Positions 45,026-54,801 are shown, counted from the first letter of the stretch. The stretch is DNA of 64,000 bases from an uncultured Pseudomonadales bacterium (GCA_947503335.1 CANNCY010000001.1:1191650-1255649); one strand, 5' to 3'. Notes: a model not told the origin generated them from the sequence alone. Made by a program: numbers and translations.

Positions 45026-46411
45026 TTAGTCGTCTAGTGCACCCGCTTTGATATCTGCAAGTGTCTTGTCTAGACATAGCTTGGCTTTTTCAACTAGCTC
45101 GTCGATCTCGCTAGGGCTAATTACAAGCGGTGGCGAGATAATCATGGTGTCACCTACACCACGCATAATCAGACCATTCGCAAAGCAATGCTCGCGGCAA
45201 ATGTAGCCTACACGACCACCTTCGCCTGGGAAGGGTGCACGGGTTTCTTTGTTTGGCGTTAGCTCAATTGCTGCTACTAAACCAAAGCTACGTGCTTCGC
45301 CCACTAACTCATGGTCAGCTAGCTCAGCCCAACGCTTAGCTAGATGAGGCGCTGCTACGTCGCGAACATGATCTACGATGCCTTCGCGCTCCATAATTTC
45401 GATGTTGCGCAGTGCTACCGCTGCTGACGCAGGGTGGCCTGAATAGGTAAAGCCGTGTGCAAACTCACCACACTCATTACGAATCACATCAGCTACGCGA
45501 TCACCTACAAGCAAACCACCCATAGGTAGGTAGCCTGAGGTTAAACCCTTAGCGATTGGCATTAGATCAGGCTTGATACCTAAGGCATCAGAACCAAACC
45601 ATTCACCGGTACGACCAAAACCACAGATTACTTCGTCGGCAACCAATAGAATGCCGTACTTATTAGTGATGCGCTGAATCTCGGGCCAGTAGGTCTCGGG
45701 TGGAATGATTACACCACCAGCACCCTGAATTGGCTCAGCCAAGAATGCAGCAACACGGTCTACACCGATATCTAGAATCTTTTCTTCAAGCTTACGAGCG
45801 ATACGTAGGCCGAACTCGTTCTTGTCTTCATCACCGCCTTCGGCGTACCAGTATGGCTGATCGATATGAACGATACCTGGGATCTTACCCGCCTGCTCGT
45901 GCATAAAGCCCATACCACCTAAGCTTGCACCAGCAACGGTTGAACCGTGGTAGCCGTTCTTACGAGAGATGATAACGCTCTTCTGAGGCTCACCCTTTAG
46001 CTGCCAGTAACGGCGAACCATACGTAGCATGGTGTCGTTCGACTCAGAACCTGAACCGGTAAAGAATACGTGGTTCATATGATCTGGTGCGATAGAAGCA
46101 AGCTTCTCGGCTAGCTCTACAGTTGGTGGAGTAGTGGTCTGAAAGAACGAGTTGTAAAACGGCAGCTGTTTCATCTGTTCAGCAGCAACATCTGCTAGTT
46201 CATCACGACCATAGCCAATGTTTACACACCATAGGCCTGCCATAGCGTCAAGGATCTTGTTGCCTTCAGAGTCCCATACATACACGCCGTCTGCCTTAGT
46301 TACGATGCGAGCACCTTTCTTTTCAAGCTCGGCACTGTCTGTAAAGGGGTGCATAAAGTGGGCACTATCTTTATCTTGATATTCTTTAGTGCTGTATTTT
46401 AATTCGGTCAT
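45026..46411 (-). CDS. spuC: Class III aminotransferase, putrescine/polyamine:pyruvate type (SpuC-like)
   Basis: A 461-residue pyridoxal-phosphate enzyme. The cofactor lysine is Lys288 (PIAKGLTSGY), with the phosphate-binding GSGSESNDT (119-127), YHGST (154-158) and Asp259 (VADEVICGFGRTG). Similarity along the chain is to SpuC, which moves amino groups from putrescine to pyruvate, giving 4-aminobutanal. Gene order amidase, ligase, aminotransferase equals spuA-spuB-spuC of Pseudomonas. A 105-bp spacer with two hairpins separates it from the ligase gene. GAGGTGAC is its ribosome-binding site. Related omega-transaminases with other amines are the alternative. Confidence 0.85.
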   Translation of the reverse strand: MTELKYSTKEYQDKDSAHFMHPFTDSAELEKKGARIVTKADGVYVWDSEGNKILDAMAGLWCVNIGYGRDELADVAAEQMKQLPFYNSFFQTTTPPTVELAEKLASIAPDHMNHVFFTGSGSESNDTMLRMVRRYWQLKGEPQKSVIISRKNGYHGSTVAGASLGGMGFMHEQAGKIPGIVHIDQPYWYAEGGDEDKNEFGLRIARKLEEKILDIGVDRVAAFLAEPIQGAGGVIIPPETYWPEIQRITNKYGILLVADEVICGFGRTGEWFGSDALGIKPDLMPIAKGLTSGYLPMGGLLVGDRVADVIRNECGEFAHGFTYSGHPASAAVALRNIEIMEREGIVDHVRDVAAPHLAKRWAELADHELVGEARSFGLVAAIELTPNKETRAPFPGEGGRVGYICREHCFANGLIMRGVGDTMIISPPLVISPSEIDELVEKAKLCLDKTLADIKAGALDD

Positions 46412-46451
46412 AAGTCACCTCAAAATCTATAACAAAACGAGCCTTACCCGT

Positions 46452-46512
46452 ATGGCGTACACCATACTGGTTGGCCCGTCAAAAAGCTCTATATCGTGTG
46501 TTCTATAACACA
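46452..46512 (-). other. Two hairpins between the ligase and aminotransferase genes
   Basis: A 6-bp perfect stem TGTGTT/AACACA with loop ATAG (46497-46512) lies right after the ligase stop. A second 6-bp stem GTATGG/CCATAC (46452-46469) follows. A T run (TTTTT) lies between them, so the first could act as a weak attenuator; both could protect the upstream mRNA. Confidence 0.45.
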
Positions 46513-46516
46513 AGGT

Positions 46517-47866
46517 CTACACGGTCAGAAGCAAGAACTCGCGCTCCCAAGAGCTAACTACTTTTGCGAACTCTTCGTATTCGGCACGTTTCACCGCTGC
46601 GTAGGCAGTAGCAAAGGGTACACCGATTACTTCTTTAAGTGGATCGCACTCTTCTAGCATCGCGCCAGCTTCAACTAGCGTACGTGGTAGCTCGATACCC
46701 TCATCAAATGCACAACCTTCGAACGCTTCAGTAGGCTGAGCCTTCTCTTGCATACCCAACAAGCCACAGGCTAAGGTTGCCGCAATCGCTAGATATGGGT
46801 TCGCATCAGATCCAGGGAAACGGTTTTCGATACGCGCCGCAGCTGGCGGCCCTAGTGGTACGCGCAAGCCCGTAGTACGGTTGTCGTAGCCCCACTTAAG
46901 GTTGATAGGTGCAGCAATATCTGGTGCAAAACGACGATAACTATTTACGTTTGGCGCGTAAAAGGTCATCGCGGCAGGTACATACTTTTGCAAACCACCT
47001 AGGTAGTTCATAAAGGTTTCGGTGTAGCCACCTTTACCATCACTAAATACATTGTTGCCCGATTCGATATCAATCAAGCTCTGGTGAATATGCATTGCAC
47101 TACCAGGCTCGCGCTCCATTGGCTTAGCCATGAAGGTTGCATATACACCGTGGCGCATGGCCACTTCACGTAAAGTACGCTTAAAGAAGAATACCTGGTC
47201 AGCTAGATCTAGCGCGTCGCCGTGCTCGAAGTTGATCTCCATCTGACAGCGACCAGATTCATGGATCATGGTATCTACATCAAGGTTTTGCTTCTCGCAG
47301 AAATCGTACATCTCTTCGAACAATGGGTCAAAATCGTTCAAAGCATCGATGCTGTATGATTGGCGCGCTGATTCTGGGCGGCCACTACGCCCTACAGGCG
47401 GCTCAAGCTCGTCGTGATGATCTGCGCTTTTCTTAACAAGGTAGAACTCAACCTCAGGCGCTACCACTGGGCGCAGGCCTAGGTCTTCATACTTCTTCAA
47501 TACACGCTTTAGAACGTTTCGAGGCGTATAACGATGTGGTGTAACACCGTCTGGCTCAAAACAATCGTAGATCACCTGAGCCGTAGGCTCTTTGTCCCAC
47601 CAAGGTACTAAACGTACTGAAGAAGGGTCAGGTTGGCAGATCATATCGCCATCTTTTGGATCGACTAGATCGTCATGCTCTTCGGTCCATTCTCCTGACA
47701 CGGTCTGAATCAAGATGCTCTCGGGCAGCTTCATTTCAGTGTTTTTGATAATTACATCAGCTGGGGTGATCTTGCCGCGGGCATTGCCCGTCATATCAGG
47801 TACAAGACATTCAACTTCTGTGATTTGATGTTTGTTGAGCCAATCCTTTAGATTATTATCGCTCAT
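46517..47866 (-). CDS. puuA: Gamma-glutamylpolyamine synthetase (glutamine synthetase family)
   Basis: A 449-residue ligase of the glutamine synthetase family. It joins glutamate to putrescine or a related polyamine using ATP. The chain has the family's N-terminal beta-grasp domain (EVECLVPDMTGNARGKITPADV) and the catalytic barrel with AMHIHQSL, NSYRRFAPDIAAPINLKWG and RIENRFPGSDANPYLAIA. The DMTGNARGK segment and operon company mark it as PuuA/SpuB rather than GlnA. It begins 7 bp after the gamma-glutamyl hydrolase stop. The exact amine cannot be told. Confidence 0.9.
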   Translation of the reverse strand: MSDNNLKDWLNKHQITEVECLVPDMTGNARGKITPADVIIKNTEMKLPESILIQTVSGEWTEEHDDLVDPKDGDMICQPDPSSVRLVPWWDKEPTAQVIYDCFEPDGVTPHRYTPRNVLKRVLKKYEDLGLRPVVAPEVEFYLVKKSADHHDELEPPVGRSGRPESARQSYSIDALNDFDPLFEEMYDFCEKQNLDVDTMIHESGRCQMEINFEHGDALDLADQVFFFKRTLREVAMRHGVYATFMAKPMEREPGSAMHIHQSLIDIESGNNVFSDGKGGYTETFMNYLGGLQKYVPAAMTFYAPNVNSYRRFAPDIAAPINLKWGYDNRTTGLRVPLGPPAAARIENRFPGSDANPYLAIAATLACGLLGMQEKAQPTEAFEGCAFDEGIELPRTLVEAGAMLEECDPLKEVIGVPFATAYAAVKRAEYEEFAKVVSSWEREFLLLTV

Positions 47867-47873
47867 ACTATCA

Positions 47874-48647
47874 TTAAGCGCTTAGACGCTTACTCCTATA
47901 TTGCTTACAGGCCTCACCAAAAGACTTAAAGATGGCGAGATAAAAAGGGTTTTCGGTTACTTTCCATTCAGGGTGAAACTGAAGGGCGAGTAGATACTGC
48001 TGATCATCAGTTAAGCGATATGCTTCGATCTGACCATCTGGCGCCACACCTTCAACCGTTAGGCTGTCGGCCAAACGATCAACGCCCTGACCATGAATCG
48101 AATTGACTTGCTGTTCAAGACCTAAGCCAAAACTAGCCAATTGACCACCTTCGGTTAGGTGCATTGCGTGTGCAGGGCCGTATTGAACGTCAACTGACGC
48201 GGTTTTGTCTTCGCGATGGTCATCACGACCTTCAACATTGTGTACCTCTTGGAAAAGGGTTCCACCTAAGGCAACGTTGATCTCTTGAAATCCTCGGCAA
48301 ATAGCCAAAACAGGAATCTTGCGCTCGATCGCTCGCTTGATCAAAACCATATTGGTTGCATCACGACCGGGGTCACGAAGAGGATTGTCTTCGATGTTTT
48401 CGGCACCGTAATAGCTCGGATCTAGATTAGAGTATGAGCCGGTAAATAAAATACCGTCTAGACCGTCTAGATACGCATCGGCGTCAATGGTTTCGCCTAG
48501 GGCAGGAATATCAACTGGTAGGCAGTTGGCGCCGTCTACAACGGCCTTTACATACTTTTCACCGACTACGTAAAAGTAGTGTGGTGCATCTTCTTTGCGG
48601 TCGCTACATACGCCGACCCAAGGAAGAGCTTGTGAGGAGGTACTCAT
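47874..48647 (-). CDS. puuD: Gamma-glutamyl-GABA hydrolase
   Basis: A 257-residue class I glutamine-amidotransferase-fold hydrolase that releases GABA from gamma-glutamyl-GABA in the gamma-glutamylated putrescine route. Nucleophile Cys117 sits in AICRGFQEINVALGG, and the His-Glu pair is in LQFHPEW, as in E. coli PuuD. It is the first gene of the polyamine operon and corresponds to SpuA. A well-formed sigma-70 promoter lies 31-59 bp upstream. Confidence 0.92.
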   Translation of the reverse strand: MSTSSQALPWVGVCSDRKEDAPHYFYVVGEKYVKAVVDGANCLPVDIPALGETIDADAYLDGLDGILFTGSYSNLDPSYYGAENIEDNPLRDPGRDATNMVLIKRAIERKIPVLAICRGFQEINVALGGTLFQEVHNVEGRDDHREDKTASVDVQYGPAHAMHLTEGGQLASFGLGLEQQVNSIHGQGVDRLADSLTVEGVAPDGQIEAYRLTDDQQYLLALQFHPEWKVTENPFYLAIFKSFGEACKQYRSKRLSA

Positions 48648-48677
48648 AAAAACTCAATGGTTACTAACAGAAATCTC

Positions 48678-48706
48678 AAGATAACCCGATTGTTCGATTT
48701 TTTCAA
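48678..48706 (-). promoter_or_regulatory. Predicted sigma-70 promoter of the polyamine operon
   Basis: A -35 TTGAAA (48701-48706), a 17-bp spacer and a -10 TATCTT (48678-48683) on the minus strand. Transcription would start near 48671, giving a leader of about 24 bases. Confidence 0.65.
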
Positions 48707-48721
48707 CGGGGAGTCAAAAAT

Positions 48722-50338
48722 TTAAAACGCCCGTTTGTCTGCACTCAACAGCTTGCGGGTATAACTGCACTCAGGGTAACCACTACAGCCTAAAAAGTCA
48801 CCCTTCTCGCTTGATCGGCGAACCAATGTTCGCTCACATTTAGGACAGTGTAGCTCAATCGCAACAGGCTCATCTGACAAGACATCCTGAGCCGAGCGTA
48901 CAATAATTTGAGACTGATCAATACGTTGAACCCAGGTTTCAAGCGCTGATACCAAAGCTTTCATATAAGCCGTGTAGGTTAGCTGGCCTCGTTCAATCTC
49001 TTGCAGGCCTAGCTCCCAACGGGCCAAAAAGTCAGCACTGCCTAGATTATTGGCGATGGCACCTATTAAATCACGCCCCGCCTGTGTAGAGACCAGATGC
49101 TGGCGGCCTCGTACAATATAATCGCGCTTAACTAGCCCTTCAATTTGAAGCGCTCTTGTTCGAGTCGCGCCAAAACCGATCGCTGACGAAATACGTTGCT
49201 TAATTTCAGCATGATGCACCCAAGGCTTAACCGACTCTAGCGCCTGCATTAAGCTCAGCTCGGTGTAACGCCCGCGTGTATCAGCGTACTGAGGTAAGGC
49301 CCCTGCTCCTTGCAAGTACCCTAAGTACTGGCGACAAATCACGTCATAAACGAGACGCTCGTTAGGCTCAAATTCGACAGGCTCGGCAAATACCTCGGTA
49401 GGCACAATACCTTGATCTGTCTGCAGCGTATCGTAGGGCGAGATTAGCTGCCCGAGCGGAGATAAACCGAGATTTTTACTTATCGCATTGAGGCGATTAG
49501 CTTGAGACGCTTTCAACGCGCTAGGTAAGTGATGACTATCGGTATAGGGCGATGAGATGACACGTAACCGGTAGTAAAGCCCCTCTGCAGCCACCAATAC
49601 ATCAGCCGGCATAAGACCATGTTCTTTAAACATCAGACGCTGCAACGATGCCAAGCTGTGCACACCTTGGCGCTCTAACTGAATCGGCGACTCAGGCTCT
49701 AATCCCTGTTCGATCGCTAGATCGCGCGCAACAATCATCGCTAACACGGGCGTTTGCACTCGCCCAAAGGTCAACACTCCGTCAAAGCCATCTCGTTCAG
49801 CCACTAGCGTACAGGCCCGAGTTAGATTGATGCCAATTAGCCAATCGGTTCGTGAACGCGCCAACGCCGCCTGCGACAATCGGCGATATTCTGAATTGGG
49901 CCTCGCTGATTCGATACTGTGCTTTATCGAATTGGGCGCCATCTCAGTTAGCCAAGCACGTAACACCTCGCCTTGATAGCGTAAATAGATAAGTAACTGG
50001 TCAATCGCAAGCTGCCCTTCTCGGTCGGGCGAGCCACAGTGATATACCGTAGATGCTTTAAGTAACGCTTTTTTGACGCGATTGATAATGGCATGACCGT
50101 CATTGCGCGCCTGTAAGCGAAACTGCTCGGGTACAATGGGTAGGTCTTCTAGCAACCAGTTTTTATGAGAGTCTTTGTAGTGCTCTGGCGGTGCCAGATA
50201 GAGTAGATGATGATGAATCCAAAGAATAACGTCACCGTTATCTAACTCGATTTGATGATCATCAATGGTGGGGTCAGCCGAAAGCGCTCGGGCCAGCGAA
50301 ATTGCTGCCGAGCGATGATCGGTTAGATACAGCCTCAG
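48722..50338 (-). CDS. Degenerate type IA topoisomerase (topoisomerase III-like), active-site residues lost
   Basis: A 538-residue TopB-like protein; E. coli TopB has about 653. Aligned by motif, it keeps Asp105 and Glu107 of the TOPRIM site (SPDREGQ) and FGRVQTPVLAMIVARD (about 190-205), plus one four-cysteine zinc ribbon at the C-terminus. TopB Glu7 and Lys8 are Asp7 and His8 here, and Asp103 is Ser103. The catalytic motif normally reading YPRTD reads SPYTD (263-267): the tyrosine is Ser and the arginine is Tyr. About 65 residues before that motif are missing, in the domain II region. It probably starts at CTG (50338), which overlaps the bolA stop as CTGA behind GGAGG; an in-frame TTG at 50356 has no ribosome-binding site. 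DNA cleavage is unlikely; a structural or altered role is possible. Confidence 0.8.
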   Translation of the reverse strand: MRLYLTDHRSAAISLARALSADPTIDDHQIELDNGDVILWIHHHLLYLAPPEHYKDSHKNWLLEDLPIVPEQFRLQARNDGHAIINRVKKALLKASTVYHCGSPDREGQLAIDQLLIYLRYQGEVLRAWLTEMAPNSIKHSIESARPNSEYRRLSQAALARSRTDWLIGINLTRACTLVAERDGFDGVLTFGRVQTPVLAMIVARDLAIEQGLEPESPIQLERQGVHSLASLQRLMFKEHGLMPADVLVAAEGLYYRLRVISSPYTDSHHLPSALKASQANRLNAISKNLGLSPLGQLISPYDTLQTDQGIVPTEVFAEPVEFEPNERLVYDVICRQYLGYLQGAGALPQYADTRGRYTELSLMQALESVKPWVHHAEIKQRISSAIGFGATRTRALQIEGLVKRDYIVRGRQHLVSTQAGRDLIGAIANNLGSADFLARWELGLQEIERGQLTYTAYMKALVSALETWVQRIDQSQIIVRSAQDVLSDEPVAIELHCPKCERTLVRRSSEKGDFLGCSGYPECSYTRKLLSADKRAF

Positions 50339-50640
50339 TGGCCGCCTCCAAGACAATTTGGCGAGTTGGGGGCTTCGCCCTTATCAGCCCACTCATTTGG
50401 AGTATAGGTATGTAGTGCTAAGGCGTGTAACTCGCCCGCTAGCTCGTCAGCAACCAGCGCATAGATTGACTGGTGGCGCTGCACCAAACGCTTGCCTTCA
50501 AAGGCTTCGCTAACGATGACTACCTTAAAGTGAGACTCGGCCGTACCACTAGCATGACCATGGCTTTCGTTATCAATAGTAAAATGAATGGGCGCAAAAG
50601 CGCCCATCAATTTGTCGGTTATAGACTGCTGAATGCTCAT
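50335..50640 (-). CDS. BolA family protein
   Basis: A 101-residue protein of the BolA family, which works with monothiol glutaredoxins in iron-sulfur cluster handling and stress response. The core SHFKVVIVSEAFEGKRLVQRHQSIYALVADEL has the conserved RHQ(S/R)IY element with the ligand histidine. The C-terminal tail (CLGGGH) adds a Cys and a His. It begins at the oadB stop and its end overlaps the topoisomerase-like gene (CTGA), so it belongs to the same run of genes. Confidence 0.92.
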   Translation of the reverse strand: MSIQQSITDKLMGAFAPIHFTIDNESHGHASGTAESHFKVVIVSEAFEGKRLVQRHQSIYALVADELAGELHALALHTYTPNEWADKGEAPNSPNCLGGGH

Positions 50641-51944
50641 CAGCCGCCCATTCCTTTAACTACCGCAATCATTACACCCGCCGCTACCGCAGAGCCAATT
50701 ACGCCCGCTACGTTCGGGCCCATTGCATGCATCAGCAAGAAGTTTTGAGGGTTAGACTCAAGACCTACTTTGTTTGATACACGTGCTGCCATCGGCACCG
50801 CCGATACACCAGCTGAACCAATCAATGGGTTAACCTTTTGCTTAGAGACTAGGTTCATCAGCTTAGCCATCAATACGCCACAAGCCGTACCAATTGCGAA
50901 TGCCGCCATACCTAGCGCCAAGATACCCAAGGTCTTAGGATCTAAGAACTTATCTGCCGCTAGCTTAGAACCAACACTTAAACCTAAGAAGATGGTCACA
51001 ATGTTGATTAGTGCGTTTTGAGCAGTATCGCTTAGACGATCAACTACACCACACTCGCGCATTAGGTTACCGAAACAGAACATACCTAGAAGCGGTGCAG
51101 CCGTTGGCAAGAACAAAGCAACCAACACTAGCAGAACTAGTGGGAATACGATCTTCTCAACCTTAGACACAGTACGTAACTGAGTCATCACGATCTTGCG
51201 TTCTTCTTCGTTAGTGAGCGCCTTCATAATAGGCGGCTGAATCATCGGAACCAGCGCCATGTACGAGTAGGCAGCTACCGCAATCGCACCCAATAGCTCA
51301 GGCGCCAAAATGCTTGATACGTAGATTGCCGTTGGGCCATCGGCGCCACCGATAATACCAATCGCCGCTGCATCTGCGATGCTGAAATCGATAATACCAA
51401 AGTGACCTAAGGCCGCCGCACCGATTACCGTTGCGAAGATACCAAACTGAGCCGCCGCGCCTAAGAACAATGTTTTAGGGTTAGCTAGTAGTGGGCCAAA
51501 ATCGGTCATGGCACCAACACCCATAAAGATCAATAGCGGTGCTACACCTGACGCAATAGCGATCGTGTAGAACACATACAGCATACCGTCAGAGAAACCC
51601 GCGGTATAAACCATCTTATCGATCAACAAAGCCGTTGCAGGCTGAGCATTGGCGTACAGATCCATAAAGACCTTGTGATCACCTATCTCAGAAATGCCTA
51701 CTGCTGCGGCCAACTGCGCAAGCAGTTCGGGCGAGCCTTGCTGCAATGCGGTTTCGACAGCTGGTTGGGCAAGGCCCGCACCAGGAATGTTTGCCAAGAT
51801 GGTGCCAAAGCCAATCGGCACCAATAATAGCGGTTCAAAGTTTTTGCTAATCGCTAGGTAAAGCAGTACTAAACCTACCAACAGCATTGCCACCTGCCCA
51901 GATTCAAACTGAGCTAGGCCAGAAGATTGCCAAAGCAGTTCCAT
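50640..51944 (-). CDS. oadB: Sodium-pumping oxaloacetate decarboxylase, beta subunit
   Basis: A 434-residue inner-membrane protein that couples decarboxylation of carboxybiotin to export of sodium ions. Typical stretches are [39 protein letters not shown] and [19 protein letters not shown], which hold the conserved sodium-site Asp and Ser/Asn residues. Length matches OadB (about 433). It lies 12 bp after oadA. A sodium pump fits a marine habitat. Confidence 0.96.
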   Translation of the reverse strand: MELLWQSSGLAQFESGQVAMLLVGLVLLYLAISKNFEPLLLVPIGFGTILANIPGAGLAQPAVETALQQGSPELLAQLAAAVGISEIGDHKVFMDLYANAQPATALLIDKMVYTAGFSDGMLYVFYTIAIASGVAPLLIFMGVGAMTDFGPLLANPKTLFLGAAAQFGIFATVIGAAALGHFGIIDFSIADAAAIGIIGGADGPTAIYVSSILAPELLGAIAVAAYSYMALVPMIQPPIMKALTNEEERKIVMTQLRTVSKVEKIVFPLVLLVLVALFLPTAAPLLGMFCFGNLMRECGVVDRLSDTAQNALINIVTIFLGLSVGSKLAADKFLDPKTLGILALGMAAFAIGTACGVLMAKLMNLVSKQKVNPLIGSAGVSAVPMAARVSNKVGLESNPQNFLLMHAMGPNVAGVIGSAVAAGVMIAVVKGMGG

Positions 51945-51956
51945 CGTTACACCGCC

Positions 51957-53723
51957 TTAACCGATCTGCATCAAAGAGGCACCAACAACTACGCTGTCAC
52001 CCTCTTTCACGTCTACTGATACAACCTGGCCAGCGCGTGGTGCGCGTACTTCGGTTTCCATCTTCATCGCTTCTAGAATCACGATTAGATCACCCTCTTG
52101 TACGCTATCGCCTGGTTTTACGTGTACCTTAAAGATGTTGCCAGCCAATGGTGCAGGTACTGGCTCGCCCGTTGTCGGTGCTGGGCCAGCCGCTGCGGCA
52201 GGAGTAGCTGATGCCGCAGGGGGTACGATACCCGTGATATCGCCACCTGCATTAACGGTAACGGTGTAATCAACACCCTCAACGTTTACGGTGTAGATCT
52301 CTTCACCGTCGTCAGAGGTTGGTACGTCTTTACCGGTAGGTACTGGTTCGAACGCATCAGCATTGCCACGGTTCTGCAAGAACTTAAGACCGATCTGTGG
52401 GAATAGCGCATAGGTTAGAACGTCGTCTACTTCACGCTCGCCCGATACCAGATCGATACCCTTTTCTGCAGCGATCTCTTTTAGCTCAGCCGTTAGCTTA
52501 TCTAGCTCTGGCTCAAGAAGATCTGCTGGGCGACAGGTAATAGGCTCTGCACCCTCGAGAACGCGCGCTTGCAGCTCTGCGTTCAGCTCGGCCGGTGCTG
52601 CACCGTACTCGCCCTTTAATACGCCTTGAGTCTCTTTTGAGATGCTCTTGTAACGCTCGCCTGTTAATACGTTTAGTACTGCTTGAGTACCTACGATTTG
52701 CGAGGTTGGTGTTACTAGTGGGATGTAACCTAGGTCTTTACGAACGCGTGGAATCTCTTCTAACACTTCGTCAAAACGATCGCTTGCGCCCTGATCTTTT
52801 AACTGGCTCTCCATGTTGGTCAGCATACCGCCCGGTACCTGAGCAACAAGAATACGGGCATCAACACCCTTTAGAGAACCTTCGAACTTAGCGTACTTTT
52901 TGCGTACATCTCTAAAGTAAGCAGCCACCTCGCCAATCTTTTCGATATCAAGGCCAGTATCGCGGTCAGTACCTTCTAGCATCGCTACTAGAGTTTCTGT
53001 TGGGCTGTGACCGTAGGTTGCCGACATTGAAGAGATAGCCGTATCAACATTATCTACACCCGCTTCGATACACTTAAGCGCTGTCGGTACCGACAAGCCA
53101 GTGGTTGCGTGAGCGTGGAAGTGAACAGGAATATCACAAGCAGCCTTAAGCTGCTTTACTAGTTCATAACCTTCGTAAGGGCGTAGTAGACCAGCCATAT
53201 CTTTAATAGCGATCGAGTCGGCGCCCATGTCTTCGATACGCTTGCCCTGCTCTACCCATTTTTCGATGGTATGCACGGGGCTTGTAGTGTACGAGATGGT
53301 ACCCTGAGCGTGCTTATCTTGCTTTTTAACAGCTTTTAGAGCCACTTCGATGTTGCGCATGTCGTTCATCGCGTCAAATACGCGGAACACGTCAACACCG
53401 TTTACCGCACAGCGCTCTACAAACTTTTCAACTACGTCATCAGCATAATGACGGTAGCCTAGAATATTCTGACCTCGAAACAGCATCTGCTGAGGCGTAT
53501 TTGGCATTGCTTTCTTAAGTTCGCGAATGCGATCCCATGGATCCTCGCCCAAGTAACGAATACAGGCATCAAAGGTAGCGCCACCCCACGTCTCGAGCGA
53601 CCAATAGCCGATCTCGTCTAGCTTTGCAGCGATTGGCAACATATCGTCAATGCGAAGACGTGTTGCAAACAGTGACTGGTGCGCGTCGCGCAGTACTACG
53701 TCGGTAATTCCGAGCTTACTCAT
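51957..53723 (-). CDS. oadA: Oxaloacetate decarboxylase, alpha subunit (biotin carboxyltransferase)
   Basis: A 588-residue cytoplasmic subunit. The carboxyltransferase barrel ([20 protein letters not shown] at the start, IAIKDMAGL and [10 protein letters not shown] later) is followed by the conserved domain to about 470. A Pro/Ala-rich linker then leads to a biotinyl domain with biotin-accepting Lys554 in EAMKME. It moves CO2 from oxaloacetate to biotin for the OadB pump. It sits between oadG and oadB in the usual GAB order. Confidence 0.97.
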   Translation of the reverse strand: MSKLGITDVVLRDAHQSLFATRLRIDDMLPIAAKLDEIGYWSLETWGGATFDACIRYLGEDPWDRIRELKKAMPNTPQQMLFRGQNILGYRHYADDVVEKFVERCAVNGVDVFRVFDAMNDMRNIEVALKAVKKQDKHAQGTISYTTSPVHTIEKWVEQGKRIEDMGADSIAIKDMAGLLRPYEGYELVKQLKAACDIPVHFHAHATTGLSVPTALKCIEAGVDNVDTAISSMSATYGHSPTETLVAMLEGTDRDTGLDIEKIGEVAAYFRDVRKKYAKFEGSLKGVDARILVAQVPGGMLTNMESQLKDQGASDRFDEVLEEIPRVRKDLGYIPLVTPTSQIVGTQAVLNVLTGERYKSISKETQGVLKGEYGAAPAELNAELQARVLEGAEPITCRPADLLEPELDKLTAELKEIAAEKGIDLVSGEREVDDVLTYALFPQIGLKFLQNRGNADAFEPVPTGKDVPTSDDGEEIYTVNVEGVDYTVTVNAGGDITGIVPPAASATPAAAAGPAPTTGEPVPAPLAGNIFKVHVKPGDSVQEGDLIVILEAMKMETEVRAPRAGQVVSVDVKEGDSVVVGASLMQIG

Positions 53724-53760
53724 GCTCTAAAAACCTCATTTATCTCTATTGTGAAGGTCG

Positions 53761-54003
53761 TTACTGACCACGATGTTGTTGAATCGCGGCTTTAATGACC
53801 GCCAAGGTACGTGCGTCTACAGCGCCAGAAGCAGGCGCTGCAGCAGATGCTGGCGCTGGTTCGGGTGTAGCTGGTGCTAGCTTTGAAACCACCTTAGACA
53901 TTAAGGTCGTTGCGAATACTAGCAATGTCAAAAACACAAATACTGTGCCCATACCATAGGTAAGTAGGGTTATGCCCTGTGACAGCAGAGTTGCTGGTTC
54001 CAT
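53761..54003 (-). CDS. oadG: Oxaloacetate decarboxylase, gamma subunit
   Basis: An 80-residue subunit with one N-terminal membrane helix (GITLLTYGMGTVFVFLTLLVFATTLM), a Pro/Ala linker and a short C-terminal helix ending VIKAAIQQHRGQ, which holds OadA on the membrane in this family. I start it at ATG 54003 behind GGGGAGAG; an open frame runs 15 codons further upstream. It is the first gene of the oad operon and diverges from the surface-subunit genes. Confidence 0.93.
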   Translation of the reverse strand: MEPATLLSQGITLLTYGMGTVFVFLTLLVFATTLMSKVVSKLAPATPEPAPASAAAPASGAVDARTLAVIKAAIQQHRGQ

Positions 54004-54247
54004 ACGTCTCTCCCCAAGAAAATCCGAAACGTGGCGCGATAGTAGCACAGCCTGCTAGGTTGCGAAAATATCGGTTGCCCCCGAAACAGTTGAGTTTGTG
54101 ACTATCAAGTACCGTTCATTACGGTGTTTCGACCACTCGCGACTCCTAATCAATAGACCACTAGCTAAGAAGATCTACTTATATATAATCGAAATTATTG
54201 GAGTAACATCCTTTTATAAGAAAATATATTTAAAATCATTACCCCTT

Positions 54248-54254
54248 GGGGGGG
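54248..54254 (+). repeat. G7 tract in the leader of the surface-subunit gene
   Basis: CCCC TT then seven G lie just upstream of the AGGAG ribosome-binding site (54257-54261). It is short for slipped-strand phase variation, but it lies where a length change would alter translation. Confidence 0.5.
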
Positions 54255-54265
54255 TTAGGAGAATA

Positions 54266-54766
54266 ATGATGAACTTTAAAGCTAAAGCATTAGCCGCTGC
54301 ATTGACTCTTGGTGTTAGCTCTGGGGTTATGGCGCAAAACTCAGACGACATTAATATCACTTATCAAGCAGCTGATTCAGCTGGTCTAATCTTGAACATC
54401 ACAACGGTTGGTGATGTTGCGCTTAACCAGGGCGACGGTACGGGTTCATTTTCTTTCTGTGTTGCAAGCTTGGCAGCTCCAGCCGCTTATAGCATTGAAG
54501 TAGCTAGCGCTAACAATATGTTTTTAGAAGATACCGGTGCTGGCAGTGACACCATGTCATATGAAGCCACTATCGACGGTGATACAACTAACAGTATTCT
54601 TCTCGTAAATGGTAACGGCCAACTTAACCAAGACGAAATATCGATTCTTGCCTCAGCAACCTGTTCGACTGATCAATACACTATCAACATCGACGCCGAC
54701 GAAACTGACGCAATTGCAGGTATTTCGTACGCCGACAACATTGTTCTGACGCTTACTTCAGACTAA
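54266..54766 (+). CDS. Secreted beta-sandwich subunit (spore coat U-like), chaperone-usher substrate 1
   Basis: A 166-residue exported protein with a signal peptide (cleavage at VMAQ). The mature chain is rich in Thr, Ala, Asn and Asp and in beta strands. It has two cysteines (FCVASL and ATCSTD) and ends YADNIVLTLTSD, the closing strand seen in spore coat U/Csu-type subunits. Two adjacent ATGs (54266, 54269) follow AGGAG; the second has the better spacing. It is the first of three similar genes that converge on an usher/chaperone pair, so it is probably the major surface subunit. An alternative is a soluble secreted protein. Confidence 0.72.
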   Translation: MMNFKAKALAAALTLGVSSGVMAQNSDDINITYQAADSAGLILNITTVGDVALNQGDGTGSFSFCVASLAAPAAYSIEVASANNMFLEDTGAGSDTMSYEATIDGDTTNSILLVNGNGQLNQDEISILASATCSTDQYTINIDADETDAIAGISYADNIVLTLTSD

Positions 54767-54801
54767 CGCACCGATCATTATTAAACTGAACAGATTCGAC
54801 C

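Noticed and set aside
54241..54254. CCCC-TT-G7 as another copy of the glucan operator
   Set aside because: It lies 12 bases before a start codon, inside the leader, not upstream of a promoter.
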